A DNA stretch of 64,000 nucleotides from Siphonodentalium dalli. Taxonomy: Eukaryota > Mollusca > Scaphopoda > Gadilida > Siphonodentaliidae. Position 1 is the first letter of the stretch; each line of letters begins with the position of its first letter. The position numbers and the translations under genes are program-made. This document shows, one piece after another, positions 45,747 to 58,109 of this stretch. The notes beneath the pieces were generated by a model. That model was given only the letters and a program-made list of their open reading frames with translations, did no database searches and had not been told where the DNA came from. Location of the stretch: the NCBI GenBank assembly GCA_032622095.1, contig CP136062.1:11063710-11127709 (forward strand), given 5' to 3'.

Positions 45747-46262
45747 TACTTGTATTGTGACGACTACATCCCATTGTCTGGGGGTAGCCAGTACGACCAC
45801 CGAGCATGCCTGGTTTTTGGAGACAGTAGCTACATTTTATACCCCTAACATATGTGGTGATAACCTCTATACATGTATATATACAGATACACACCCACCA
45901 TGTCTGTTGATAGTGTTCCATAAGTCCCAAACAAGACATAAAGCAGGCAGGAGATACATTGTACATGTACATGTAGTCCGAGATACACTCAGGAAATTAA
46001 AATTGCAAAATATATGCCCATCAATCCACAACCCATCACACACCTGGGGCCTTTGAGACAGCTGTCAATTCATGGTAACTTTTCACAGGGATATGTTAGA
46101 AACCATGTGTTTTGCACACTAAAGGTCATCAATATTTATGAGCATTAGTGGTAAATTTTAAAACAGTAAATTTTAGAAAATTTTGACTTTTTCTCAAAAT
46201 ATCAATAAAACGTTTAGGGTCGGCGGGTTATTTTTTGGGTCGGTCGATGTACTTTGGCCTTA
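45747..46262 (+). repeat. Dispersed repeat; unoccupied counterpart of the 19922 insertion
   Basis: Continuous copy of 19547-19921 plus 21283-21420, reading gagcattagtggtaaat across the place where the other copy holds 1.36 kb. Confidence 0.85.
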
Positions 46263-46679
46263 TTACTGTATACAACCGTTAGTAAGCCCATCCTCGAGGA
46301 TAAACCCAGTCTCCTTGTACCGGTAGATAAGCCCAGTTTAGCCCACCCCCATTGTTGAGCATTTGGAAGGTGAATACAATCATGTCTTTCTATCCTGTAG
46401 AATACAGGTACCCTGTAGGAGAAGATACATGTACTCAAGCACATCTGTGCTTTTTTTTTATCCCAAATGTATAGAAGCTGAACTGTCTTGTCACTGTTTC
46501 TGGCCACTATCATGTGATTTTATCTTGTTTAATATTGATATAAATAAAACACATTATTATCTTTTTCAGTACCAAAATATGGTAATGATATAAAACATGA
46601 TGGTATGTCAGCACCTTAAGGCTAACTCAATGTTTGCAAAGGGGAGGGGGCCTTGTGAGTAAGCCCAGTACCTACTTTA

Positions 46680-46850
46680 TGAGTAAATACATGTACATGC
46701 ACAAGCTCGCCCCCCCAGGCTTACTGATTGGTGTACATGTACATGTATACAGTATGTACAGTACATGTATACAGTAATGTATAGTTGTACATGTACCCGT
46801 ACCAAGGATTAGGGGTATATATAGTGATACATGTACATGTACCTCAGTCT
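46680..46850. repeat. TACATGTA palindromic microsatellite cluster
   Basis: Repeated tacatgtacatg(t/c)a and gtatacagtatgtacagtac words in mixed order. Confidence 0.75.
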
Positions 46851-47464
46851 CTTTCCTTTCGGTGTGTCATTCTGTCTATCCATAACTAACATTTCACAAC
46901 ACAGCTCAAAACTGGGAATTCCAATTTCGGTTTTATTCACACTTTTTCCCAGAGTTATGGACCTTTACTGGACTTTGTGTAGCGTCCATAACAAACATGC
47001 TCTATATCCATGTAACTGGATTCGCATCGCAATTTGTGATGCGTTTTCCAATTTCTGCAAAGCAATTTACAATGAAAAAAGATGTATTGGTAGGGAATGC
47101 TAAACAAAATCTACTCTGACCTCTGGCTGTGGATGTCTTTATTATTGGATTGTGTTGTCTTATGTCGCAGTGATATCACAGGTTGGGGGGAAATGTTTTC
47201 TCCATTAATTATACCCCCTGCAACGCGGTTGTGGAGAAGGGGGTTTATACTCCAATCAGCTTGTCTGTGGACATAAATTTGTCTGGAGTTTTTCTCAACT
47301 GTTTTCTGATCATTTTCCGTGGAAGTTGGCACAGACATCAACAACATGGGGACCTGCGATTATGACATCTGTCAGACTTTTTATGGTGGCGTTACATCCC
47401 CATTTTTCGACTTAGAAAATCTGTGCAAAATGTATAATTTTGTCCGAGCTTTTATTCCTACATT

Positions 47465-49240
47465 TTTAGCTCAACTTTACTTTGTAAAGTTTGAGCTATT
47501 TGCCATGGCTTGGTATCCGTCATCCGTGTGTGTGTGCGTGACTCGTCAACAATTTCCTTTAGCACTGGCTACAGGTCGTACCTTTGGTCGGATCATTATG
47601 AAATTTGTCATGCCTGTTGACATGTAGATGGGAACGAGTCATTTTGGGGTCATTCGGAAAAAAAGCCATCTTGAATTTAAAATTTCAATCCATTAGCACA
47701 GGCTACAAGTCGTACTGTTCGTCTGATCATCATGAAATTTGTCATCGATGTTGTAACTGGAGATGGGAACGAGTCATTTTGGGGTCGTTCGGTCAAAAAA
47801 TATGGCCGCCAGCAGCCATCTTGGATTTTACTCTTTGCATGACTAAATCCTTCTGCATGGGCTACAGGTCGTAGCTTTGGTCGGATCTTCATTAAATTTG
47901 TCATCGATGTTAATATTGACATGTAGATGGGAACAAGCCATTTTGGGGTCATTGGGCCAAAAAACATGGCCGTCAGCGGCCATCTTGAATTAAAAATTTC
48001 AATCCATTAGCACGGGCTACAGCTAGTACTGTTTGTCTGATCATCATGAAATTTATCATCGATGTTAATATTGACATGTAGATGGGAACGAGTCATTTTG
48101 GGGTCGATTGGCCAAAAAACATGGCCGCCAGCAGCCATCTTGGATTTTACTCTGCATGACTAAATCCTTTGGCATGGGCTACAGGTCGTAGTACCTTTGG
48201 TTGAATCATTATGAGATTTGTCATGGCTGTTGACATTGACATCTAGATGAGAACGAGTAATTTTTGTGTCATTCGGCAAAAAAACATGGCCGCCAGCGGC
48301 CATCTTGAATTTCAAATTTCAATCCATTAGCACGGGCTACAGGTCGTACTGTTCGTCTGATCATCATGAAATTTGTCATCATGTTAACAATAACAGGCAG
48401 ATGGGAACGAGTCATTTTGGGGTAGTTTGGCCAAAAAACATGGCCGGCAGCAGCCATCTTGGATTTTAATCTTTGCATGAATAAATCCTTGGGCACGGGC
48501 TACAGTTCCTACCTTTGGTCGGATCATTATGAAATATGTCACAGCTGTTGACATTAATAAGTAGATGGGAACGAGTCATTTTGGAGCCATTCGGCAAAAA
48601 AACATGGCCGCCAGCGGCCATCTTGGATTTAAAAATATAATCCATTGGCACGGGCTACAGGTCATTCTGTTCTTCTGATCTTCATGAAATTTGTCGTGGG
48701 TGTTAATATTGACATGTAGATGGGAACGAGTCATTTTGGGCTCTTTCGGCCAAAAAACATGTCCGCCAGTAGCCAACTTGGATTTTACTCTTTGCATGAC
48801 TAAATACTTTGGCACGGGCTACAGGTCGTAGCTTTGGTCGGATCATCATGAAATTAGTCATGGATGTTAACAATGACATGTAGATGGGAACGAGTCATTT
48901 TGGGGTCATTCAGCCAAAAAACATGGCCGCCAGCAGCCATCTTGGAATTTACTCTTTACATGACTAAATTATTTGACACAGGCTACAGGTCATATGATCT
49001 TTTGTCAGATCATCATGAAATTTGTGATGGTTGTTAATGACATGTAGATGGGAATTTAAGTCATTTTGTGGTCATTCGGTAAAAAAACATGGCTGCCAGC
49101 GGCCATCTTGGATTTCACTCTTTGCATAACTAGGCCTTTCAACTTTCCACATTCCTAATCACTCCATTGACATTATAACATAACACATGAAATTATTCCC
49201 TTTCCAAGTTGAGCTTCAGTGTCATTGTCACTTTTATTAT
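47465..49240 (+). repeat. ~160-bp tandem array 2, ten monomers in alternating A/B types
   Basis: It opens ttagctcaactttactttgt. 'gggaacgagtcatttt' or a variant marks monomers at 47630, 47765, 47929, 48084, 48250, 48403, 48567, 48722, 48886 and 49050. Monomers alternate between one with 'ttttactctttgcatgactaaat' (interrupted) and one with 'atttcaatccattagcac', so a ~320-bp dimer is the higher unit. 'acatggccgcc' and 'cggccatcttgga' are the most constant parts. It closes with gagcttcagtgtcattgtca. Frames on either strand are not kept across monomers. Confidence 0.88.
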
Positions 49241-49894
49241 ATTTAGCCATAGCATAATATGATAAAGATAGTGACCACTCGTCGTCTGTCTGTGTGTCCA
49301 TGGACATTTATGCATGGTGCGATAACTCAAACATTTTCTATCTGATCGGAATTTTACATATGAATGTCTGAGCCCAAAAGACAGATCAAGTTCGAATATG
49401 GGTTTGATGCGACTATTTTTAACTGAGTTATGGCCCTTTTTCTAAAAAATATTCACTCTATATTAAAAAACAAAACAAAATTTCTTAGATTGAATTCCTT
49501 GCTCAATTTATCCACAAAAATAATCAATGAATAAATAAATAAAAAAAATAAAATATTTTGTTTAAATAATTAAACAAATTTTTTTTTTCCAAAGTTACCA
49601 AAATTTTTAAAACTAACACCATTATAACTCTGCCAAGGGTACCCGAGTCAGCACATCAAATTTGTTTTAAATCGGAACAAAATACATGTATTGTGTTGTG
49701 TACTGGTAAATTTGTTTTGAGCGACATTAAACCCAAATCACCAATTCCATCCCATGCCTTTGGACTACTGTAGCCATTAATACAATATGGCTCTATTATT
49801 TTCTGGTGTCTCTATGCCAATGTGTAGATAAAGAAAGTTATTGAATCTAATTTAAAAAAAACAGTTTCAACAATTCACATCACATGTAGACTAG
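49241..49894. other. Spacer, A-rich
   Basis: A-rich runs at 49460-49590. 'gcgataactcaaacattttc' style text at 49318 is typical of mollusc dispersed repeats. No gene seen. Confidence 0.4.
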
Positions 49895-50405
49895 ATCATC
49901 ACTCTACAGATGGTCTGATGTTATTATACAAAAAATGTAAATGTTATTTGTTTAATAGTGATACCAGTCTTCAGCATAAACTATGCCTGTGATTTGTTGA
50001 CCGCTTTGGTGTATAAATAATTCATACCATATTACCAATGGGTCAGCAGTGAGGTATCTTATCTTGATGGCGGTTGTTGGTAGAATATGATACATTGTAA
50101 ACTTAAATTGGAATCTCTTGACCAAGTATTCCATGGTCACCTTTTCACATTTAACCCAAGGCTGGGGTGGTGCAGCGCATTACAGATCCTGTTCCAGTGC
50201 ATTCTCTTACATAAGGTACATGTAAATGTGAGTGACCCATAAATTCCTATAAGTTGTGTTATGTACATGTATGGTCTATAATAGTACATAACAGTATACT
50301 CTATAAATCAACATCAACACTCTCATTTATGTTTCCGATCATAGTAATTTACTATCGCCAAGGAATAGGTTAACATCTGCCGATCATGATCGGCCTCTCA
50401 TTTGC
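49895..50405 (+). repeat. ~0.5-kb direct duplication, copy 1 (partner 59568-60040)
   Basis: Shared landmarks in order: ctctacagatggt, ttcagcataaac, atggcggt-gttggtagaat, aagtattccatg, ttttcacatttaa, gagtgacccataaa, agtacataacagtatactct, tcatagtaatttactatcg and tgatcggcctctc. Substitutions and small indels throughout suggest an old copy. No coding frame is conserved. Confidence 0.8.
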
Positions 50406-51399
50406 TTCAATACGTTGGGTTTTATGATTGGGGTTAGGGTTTTGTACCTGCATTGGGAATCTGTTATTTTATTATTTTAACTAAATGTTTACTGATATGT
50501 GAACCATCTTATTGTTTTAAAAAGGGGGGTATCCTTAGTCCTATTGGGACAGTCACACCTCTAATGTTTACAAGAGTTACGGCCCTTGTTTGAGTTAGAA
50601 ATTTGTGAAATTTGTGTCCGAAAGAATATTTAAGCTTGTAACTCATGGTGTTAATTATAGGGTGTTCTTGTATGTTGAGCATAGTTTGGTGGTGGAAAGG
50701 ATCCCCACATACCAGTTTCATATTTGCCAGTTACAACCATTCTTTGACTTGGAAATTTGCGATTGAGGATTCGCAGTGCAAGTTTTGTCTGCACTCTTTT
50801 CGGAGTTATGGCCCTTTGCCAGAGTTATGACCTTGTGTTAGACTGAGAGAAGTGCCCCATTATTACTTTATTTTCGCTCTAAATATAGGCAACATTGAGC
50901 GTTCCCTGTCTTATATTCCACTATAGTACAAGAAATATCAATCATGCCGCCATTATACTGAACAAATGACAGAAATATTTTGATACATGTGTAGCATGCC
51001 TTTAAATCCGACAAGAGTACATGTACATGTAAATCATTATTCATGATTTTCATTAACTCATTTTCAACACTTCTGACTTGCTGTAGAAATTCTAAAGCAT
51101 TTGCCTAAAGTGATATCTTATCAGTTGTATGTATTTCAATTACTGCTACTGCAAATGAGAATTATGAATATTGAATTGCAATTTGATTTCATTCCTGGCG
51201 GTAGTTTACCTTTTATTGTGAAAATATGACAGAATATAAAACAACACTAGTCACTATAGTCTACACACTGCAAGGTGAGTGAAATTATGAATTATTGACA
51301 AATTTGAAAATCATGTATTTCTATCAACTGGCGACTGAAATACCAGTATGAGTTTGTGCTATAAATTAGTACACAAGCACTTGAACATGAAATCGTGTG
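50406..51399. other. Repeat-rich spacer
   Basis: 50560-50830 has 'gttacggcccttgtttgagttag' (interrupted) and 'cggagttatggccctttgcc', a style common in mollusc repeats. 51190-51400 matches parts of 31760-31830 and 23385-23460. No gene seen. Confidence 0.45.
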
Positions 51400-51790
51400 G
51401 GACTGGTTGAATTGACCTGCGATATGATGGATCACATCCATCCTCAAGCTACTTTTGCCATTTAACCCTTTCATACTGGTGCAGCATTAAAGATAATGTG
51501 CCTGTGCACACTCGTATAAATGTATAAATATTTGCATGTCTCTCATGGTGAGCCTCGCATATAAAAGTTCACTGGTTTACAATGTTAAGGCAAATGTTGT
51601 TAGGCCAATGTCTTTTCTTATATACACGAGGCTCCCAATGGGAGACTCCCATATATATATAAGTGTGCATTGGACCAGTTTTTCGCAAAATTTCATTGAG
51701 CTCTAGTCATGATAAGGTTAATGGCATTTTTCTGATGTGCAGGGGTAGACATGCTTGAGACCCCGTCACAGTTTAATTCACACCAGTTTC
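51400..51790 (-). repeat. Dispersed repeat split by a TTAA MITE (partner 15527-15680)
   Basis: Outer parts 51400-51465 and 51718-51790 align to the continuous 15527-15640 in reverse orientation (ccatcctcaagctac; gcttgagaccccgtcacag). Confidence 0.75.
51466..51717. mobile_element. 252-bp TTAA-flanked MITE (family D, piggyBac-like ends)
   Basis: TTAA lies at 51462-51465 and 51718-51721. It begins ccctttcatactggtgcagc and ends, reverse complement, ccttatcatgactagagctc. A TTAA followed by CCCTTT is typical of piggyBac-type ends (established knowledge). The sequence has matching inverted inner words (ctcatggtgagcctcgcatata and tatacacgaggctccc, partially). No coding sequence. Confidence 0.8.
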
Positions 51791-52269
51791 TCAGCTTCTG
51801 TTATTTTACGGAGTTCAAACTCATAGTCCTGATAGATGTACATGTTCTTGTAGATGGTGATTTATGAGCTGAGTTTAGAACCACATAATTGGTGGGAGGG
51901 GTTCTGGTTCTGACCCCCACCCCCCCACCCCTAACTTTGGTATTCAGTGGAAAATCTGTTGTAAGTAGACCAACAAATGGCCACATTTAGAATATTTCTA
52001 ACTTTATGAACTTGAGGTACCAGTTACAAAATGATTCAATCATGTGAGATTGAAGCCACAGGAACATCCATGTTGGTCGGTTGATAAAGGTTGATCGTCA
52101 TTTCAGCCGCTATGCCATGTCACAACATCAGTTTTACTGGTTGAATGACCACATGAATAGTTAATCGCCCCACCCCACCAAACGGGCACCCATGTTGTTC
52201 AGCTTTGGTTCGTTAATTAAGCTAGCTTATGTTCATATTATTCCTATCACAATCACATAATATTCTTCG
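51791..52269. other. Spacer, no gene seen
   Basis: Short C-rich stretch at 51916-51930; otherwise no recognised structure. Confidence 0.35.
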
Positions 52270-53081
52270 CTGATCGTGTTCGCGAAAATTATTTCTGTGG
52301 CAGGACTATTTATTTTTTTGTGATTGCGTATTAATTTATAACACAAACTCATATCTCTTCGCTCGTTCAGCCGTTGTTGGTAGAAATACATTTTCAATAC
52401 TTATAATTACATAAATAGTTTGTTTCGTACACTCACAGAATAGTATGGGTTTAAATGGTTAATACGTTTGGAACTATATGTTGTTATCTTCCAATTTTAT
52501 TTATTGATTTTAGATTGTATCGATGAACTTAAATTGAAGCACTCAATCGAATCTTATAGTATTGTTTAGGTTTGAACTTTGTGAATATTGCATCAATCTT
52601 TCAGGCGAAAATACCGATAGAAAATTGAAGATATTCTCTACATGTGCATTCATGCGGCTGGATTGATTTTCTGGGCAAATGTTTTTAATATTTTTTTTTA
52701 TTTTGTAAACAAAACTTTGTCATGCAATTTAATTCACGCTTTGTTAAAACTCTAGCTTGATATGTTTCCAATTATAATCCAATAGAGTGAATAGACCTGA
52801 TAGAAATGCAGTATAAACTAGCTACTTGCCCTTATAAATAACAAAACACATCAATGATTGTATGACGTTTATATAAATAGGAGAATGTTGCACATCGACT
52901 GATTTGTGTTGGCCTCTTGACAGCCGATTACGACAATAATGCTTTAGGCCCACCGATCCTATGTCCTACATTCGTGCTATCCAAAATTCAAAATCCAAGG
53001 GTCGTATTACTTAAAAATTGGTGACGTCACAAAATCAGATATAGCCTATATACGACCCAAAGCGTCTTTGGTTCGTTATTA
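52270..53081 (-). repeat. ~0.8-kb inverted partner of 22650-23505
   Basis: Landmarks in reverse: acacaaactcatatctcttc, aatagtatgggtttaaatgg, acaatcattg/tgacgt block, gcccaccgatcctatgt, taaaaattggtgacgtcac and tatatacgacccaaag. Confidence 0.85.
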
Positions 53082-53646
53082 ATTATATGAAGACCAATTG
53101 TCAATTCCACCATAATAAATTGTCACACCTACTATGCCATAGCTACTGTGGTACGTGTCCACATCCAATAGTAGCCATATACCACCATCGTTGTGGACGC
53201 AGTACACGTGGTGACAACGTCTCTAGTGTTCCCTATTAGATCCCGGCCAAGAAATATACATACATTTTATACGTCTTCTCTGTCAGATTCTAGGCGTGCG
53301 GATTGCAATTTTGGCACGTATATGCTCCATCCAACATAAATTAAATCATCTGATTAGTGGTCACGGATGTGCACAGGAGGCAAAACACTGTAAATCTTAT
53401 ATATGATAACCTGTAAAACAAAATCAACCGGGTTATTTATATTGTGTTATTTCATGCACATGACATTTGTGTCTGTGTCCTTTGTACATAGATTTCATTT
53501 GAATGTTTTTCAAACTCGGCATCAACATTGAAACTTGTAATGGAGTCTGTAGTCGTTCCTATGTTAGCAAGATTTTTTTTATTCCTCCGTAATGTCACGT
53601 GGAATTCCCAGAATTTTAATATTGTATCAAAGCAAATTCCAATTAT
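53082..53646. other. Spacer, no gene seen
   Basis: No coding frame or recognised repeat. Confidence 0.35.
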
Positions 53647-53650
53647 TTAA

Positions 53651-54068
53651 AGGTACTCAATCCGATCAGATGTCCCCATATCATCAAGATACAACAACAA
53701 CAAAATTTCCTCAAAATACGCTTTAGTTATTAGAATCGATTAACTGAAACAAAATAATGATAACCACTGTCAACTATGGCATCAAATTTCCCAAAAAGTT
53801 TTATTTATAAACATTTTGTTCAACGAAATATGCCCTTATTATCACTTGTATTTAGAGTGATCTATCTTCGTCTGCAATTTTGACCGAGACCATCATTTAG
53901 ACGGCGTGTGTCTGGGCCACAGACAATAGAAATAACAAAATTTAAAAATCAATATGTGATCATGCACTCTGAGCTTTGATGGGTAGGTTCCTAGACTCGA
54001 ATCAAATATTTTTACCCCAGAAGCTAAAGAAATAGTAATTATGGGGTGTTTAATCGGATTGAGCACCT
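53651..54068. mobile_element. 418-bp TTAA-type MITE (family A, copy 2)
   Basis: It starts aggtactcaatccgatcag after TTAA (53647-53650) and ends atcggattgagcacct before TTAC. It aligns at both ends with 18403-18887 (tcgaatcaaatattt, agaaatagtaatta). The middle differs and is shorter, so the family has variable cores. Confidence 0.85.
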
Positions 54069-54835
54069 TTACCAATATATATATACTTTCAAGTTTACTT
54101 ATTTTTAAATCAGATAAACTTCTTGGTACAGAGAAAATCAATATTTCAAGCGTTTCTTCAAAACTCTATCGGATTTCAATGCATGTTTATTTTTCAAGCC
54201 AACATTTGTGAACTTTACTCTCGATTATTGTCAACAATCAGCAAGGCTGTCAAAATTTACTGCCAGTCGCAGCGTCTTATATTTTGGAATTCGTATGATG
54301 AATAAAGTTGAAAATTTGGTACAAACACATCTGATGAAATAAAAAAGGTATGGGTGTCTTCGAAATGACTTGCGGAACATATATGAACATTAATAGATTA
54401 TGTCATTGCGTTTAAGTACACGATCGCGACAAATTATTGCTCAAAAATATTGATTTTATAACAAGGCCAAAAGGCCTCAGAACGGACAGGGAGATTGACA
54501 ACCCGATTTATTCGGAAGATTTCGCTAGTTTCCGATATGATATCTCGACTTCGCTTCGGTCAATTCGCCGAGTTATATGTTAAATGAAAGGGAATTTTAT
54601 TGCGAATAAGTGACATCTGAGGATATTTTGGTTGCAATGATCGATTTCTAGAATTTATTACGGCTTTGATAGTTTGTGTGGTTTTAGCCAAAATCGATCA
54701 TTTGAACCTTGTCACTGATATAGTCTATATTGGTATTTTAGTAATTTTCCCCAGGGGCCTGTGTTCCTGATGTTGTGAAATTAAAGAGCGCATATGTCAC
54801 TGACAAATATGTGAAAATTTGAAAGCATCTTCGAT
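54069..54835. other. Spacer, no gene seen
   Basis: A 60-codon frame at 54123 has no recognised domain. Nothing else is seen. Confidence 0.35.
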
Positions 54836-55230
54836 TAGTTAGTAAATTAGTTAGTTATTTAATTAGTTTGTTAGTTATAATTAGTTAGTTAATTAATTTG
54901 TTAGTGAGTTAGGTACTTAGATAGTTAGTTAGTTATAACTAGTTAGTTAGTTCATTAGTTAGTTAGTTATAGTTAGTTAATTGGGGTTTAATGTCATTTT
55001 CAACAGGTCATGGTCATATGTAGATCATGCCATGAATCTCTAATCTGACTGTCGTATAGAGACACATAGATAACTGCTCCGAGTATAGTGTACGGTTTTC
55101 CTCCTCGTTTGTAATCCAGAGTATTATTTTTGCGAGGGGCTAGCATCTCACGAGAGAAGAACAAGAGCATCGCTAGGGCGTGGCAAAATACGCCCGTTTG
55201 CCATTTCGAATTGTACTACCGCAAAATAAC
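54836..55230 (+). repeat. (TTAG)n run plus ~260-bp module, copy 1
   Basis: ttagttagttag repeats for about 140 bases, then ggggtttaatgtcattttca begins a module that reappears at 56638-56885: gtgtacggttt, tttgtaatccagag, gctagcatctcacgagag, acaagagcatcgctagggcg and tttcgaattgtacta. Confidence 0.85.
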
Positions 55231-56599
55231 ACTTGGGAAACACACATACCAGCTTTGGTTCAGATCAGAAACATCCAAATAGGTGTTATCGGTCGGAACC
55301 GAAATGTTTTGAAATCGGTATTCGAAAAAGGGCCGTAACTCATATAAAAATAATTGGACGGAACCAATATTCGAACTTAGCCTGTATTTTAGCTGGGAAA
55401 TACACATATACCAACATTGGTTCATAAACAAGACAGTCAATGACTGTGGGGGTCCTTCACCAGACTGTAAAGACAGAGAAGATTGGGACTCTGAAGACTA
55501 CAATAGTCAGTACGTTGTTATAACGTAATAAGTTGTTCTAAATTTTCATTTTAAATGAAATGTTGTTTTTTTATATGAATTTTTTTTTTTTTTTGTGAAT
55601 TGAGAAAGGAGTTAAATCTAAATGTTTTTTTTAAATATATTGACACTGGCTTTGCCCATGATTGCCCCAGTGACCCAATTTTAATAAATCTGTACCCCCA
55701 GTAAACCAGGGATCCTCCATACCAAATATAAGCCCAATAGACCCAATAGTTCTTGAGAAGTTGTTTTAAGAATTACAATGGAGGGAAAGAGTTATGGCCC
55801 TGGCTTCGCAACTATTTGACTTGGTGATCTCATTTTAACAATCTGAATAACCTAGGTAACACCACATACCAAATATGAACCTATTCGGTTTTATGTGTCT
55901 GGAGAAGATGTTTAAACAATTTTTGATGGACGGATGGACGAGGAGTGATGACTATACCCGGTAGCTCCACTGGAGACTTTTCCTCAAGTGAGCTTAAAAC
56001 TATAATCAGTACCAAACTAGAACTCAACAACTCAAATAGTTTGTCTTGCGGAGGGGGTTAAAGTTTCTGGAGTGAGTGGCTTATTCTTAAACTTAAAAAG
56101 CTCCATTAGAAACAGTTTCAATCAACAAAAGGTGGTGGTACACACATAATTACAGAACCCTTCATAGGGTAGAAATTAATTCACTGAAAGGAATTGTTAA
56201 AACTGTATAAATGACCTATTTCGACAGACCCACCATTTGAACAAATTCCCTTACCTGTAACCAGTAATACTAGTAGTTCATATGAGTAGAGACTGAAGGC
56301 TCCTGGGAATATATTTGATATTCAATTTCATAATTAATTACCAAAACAAAGCCTCTCCAGTCTGATTAGAGAGAGCTGTGTGCTTATTGATACTGCATTG
56401 TCAGATTTGACATGTGGATAATTATCAACAGAGCAGACTGGCCTTACTGACTTTCATTGTAAGAGATAGCATTCTAGCATATGCACAGGGTATATTGTAT
56501 TGTGACTATGAAATAAATTTAAAACAAGCGTTTGATAACAGGTATGCTAGAAGCACCAATGGGCAAGGGTGATGGGCTTCTTTATATATTTGTGTTTTT
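55231..56599. other. Repeat-rich spacer between two related modules
   Basis: 55245-55430 matches 57010-57185 (aaatcggtattcgaaaaagg, ataattggacggaaccaata). 55650-55990 is mollusc-style text (gagttatggccctgg, agaagatgtttaaaca). Frames here lie in repeats and are not called genes. Confidence 0.45.
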
Positions 56600-56885
56600 C
56601 ACATACTTAGTAATTTAGTTGGTTAGTTAGTTAGTTAAGTGGGGTTTAATGTCATTTTCAACAGGTTATGGTCATATCTAGATCGTGCCGTGAATCTATA
56701 ATCTGACTGTCCCATACAGACCACTGCTCGGAGTAAAGTGTACGGTTTTATCCCCGTTTGTAATCCAGAGGATTATTTTTGCGAGGCGCTAGCATCTCAC
56801 GAGAGGAGAACAAGAGCATCGCTAGGGCGTGCCAAAATACGCCCGTTGGCCATTTCGAATTGTACTACAGCAAAATAACACTTTG
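56600..56885 (+). repeat. (TTAG)n run plus ~250-bp module, copy 2
   Basis: Direct partner of 54836-55230, with a shorter TTAG run. The two copies are about 1.7 kb apart and are each followed by the 'gggccgtaactcat' block (55335 and 57088). Confidence 0.85.
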
Positions 56886-58109
56886 AGCTTACAAAGAATA
56901 TCTTATATACCCCCAATATCTATGACAAAATGCGGTCAAGTTCTAAGTCAAAAAGGGCTGCAACTCATGTGAAAATAATTAGGCAGAACGCATATTCGAA
57001 ATGTCTGTATGTTTTAGCTTTGGTTCAGATCAAAAATCCAAATAGGAGTGATCGGTTGGAACCGAAATGTTATGAAATCGGTATTCGAAAAAGGGCCGTA
57101 ACTCATGTAAAAATAATTGGACGGAACCAATATTCGAACTAAGTCTATATTTTAGCTGGAAAATACACATACCAACTTTGGTTCATAACAAAATTACAAG
57201 TTGAGTTATTGGACACACTGTTCAAATTCCAAGTCGAAAAAGGTTGTAAGGGCATAATTGGACATAAGTTCTCGTGCACACACCATGCATTGACATACAT
57301 TAATTGATATTACATGCCTCATGGAAAAAAAGACTTTCATCAGAGAACATTATTTGGTGTGACCAGGTGTGATCCCCTTTTCTGGTGCACCGGATTCCGG
57401 TTACATGGGACACACGCAAGACACTTGCAGTGCATGGGTAAATAAATATAATAATAATAATAACTAGAGGTCAGATTCCATGGAAACAGATATACTTCCA
57501 TGGTATCCCATCCCATCCATGTGAGTATATGCGTATATGTGTGTTTCTCTTCATGGAATGCATATTGGTGCTTTGTGATCCTATGGTGGACTTGCATTGA
57601 CATTTCTGAATAAGACATATATTCCAAAGGTCTATGTCATCATGGTCCTGACCAACTGAGACAAAATTCACCCAGCCAATCAGTTCATTTGTATTCGGTA
57701 GGGATATATTTTAGTGCTAATTATAATCCCTCCACAGGACTCCCAAATCCTGTTCAACGGTCACGAAATTTGACGTGTCGGATTATATAGTAATCGACAT
57801 GTATATCAAAAGGGTATAAAGCATATTAATGTACCATATAGATTATATCGCATTTATTGGATAGTTCTTTCAGTTTTGGATTCAGAATTTTTTAGTTTTA
57901 ATGGCGGAGGAAAGACCGCTTATTAATTAATCCAGAGCGTCTTCGCTACACTATAGTCAATAACGTCTTTGTAATAGAGTTAACTGTAATCGAGAGATAA
58001 CTATGTCACAATCGATAATGCAATCTGAGTGCTTACCCGTCCGCTTTAATGCCGTCCGTATATATACTACCAAACACATGCAGTGTTCAAGATATAAAAC
58101 ACCAGATTC
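56886..58109. other. Spacer, no gene seen
   Basis: 57010-57185 is the second copy of the 55245 block. 57445-57462 is an (ATA)n microsatellite. No splice-supported exon is seen. Confidence 0.4.

Noticed and set aside
54836-54975. (TTAG)n as telomere-like repeat
   Set aside because: The unit is TTAG, not TTAGGG or TTAGG; it is short and recurs beside a dispersed module at 56.6 kb, so it is a microsatellite.
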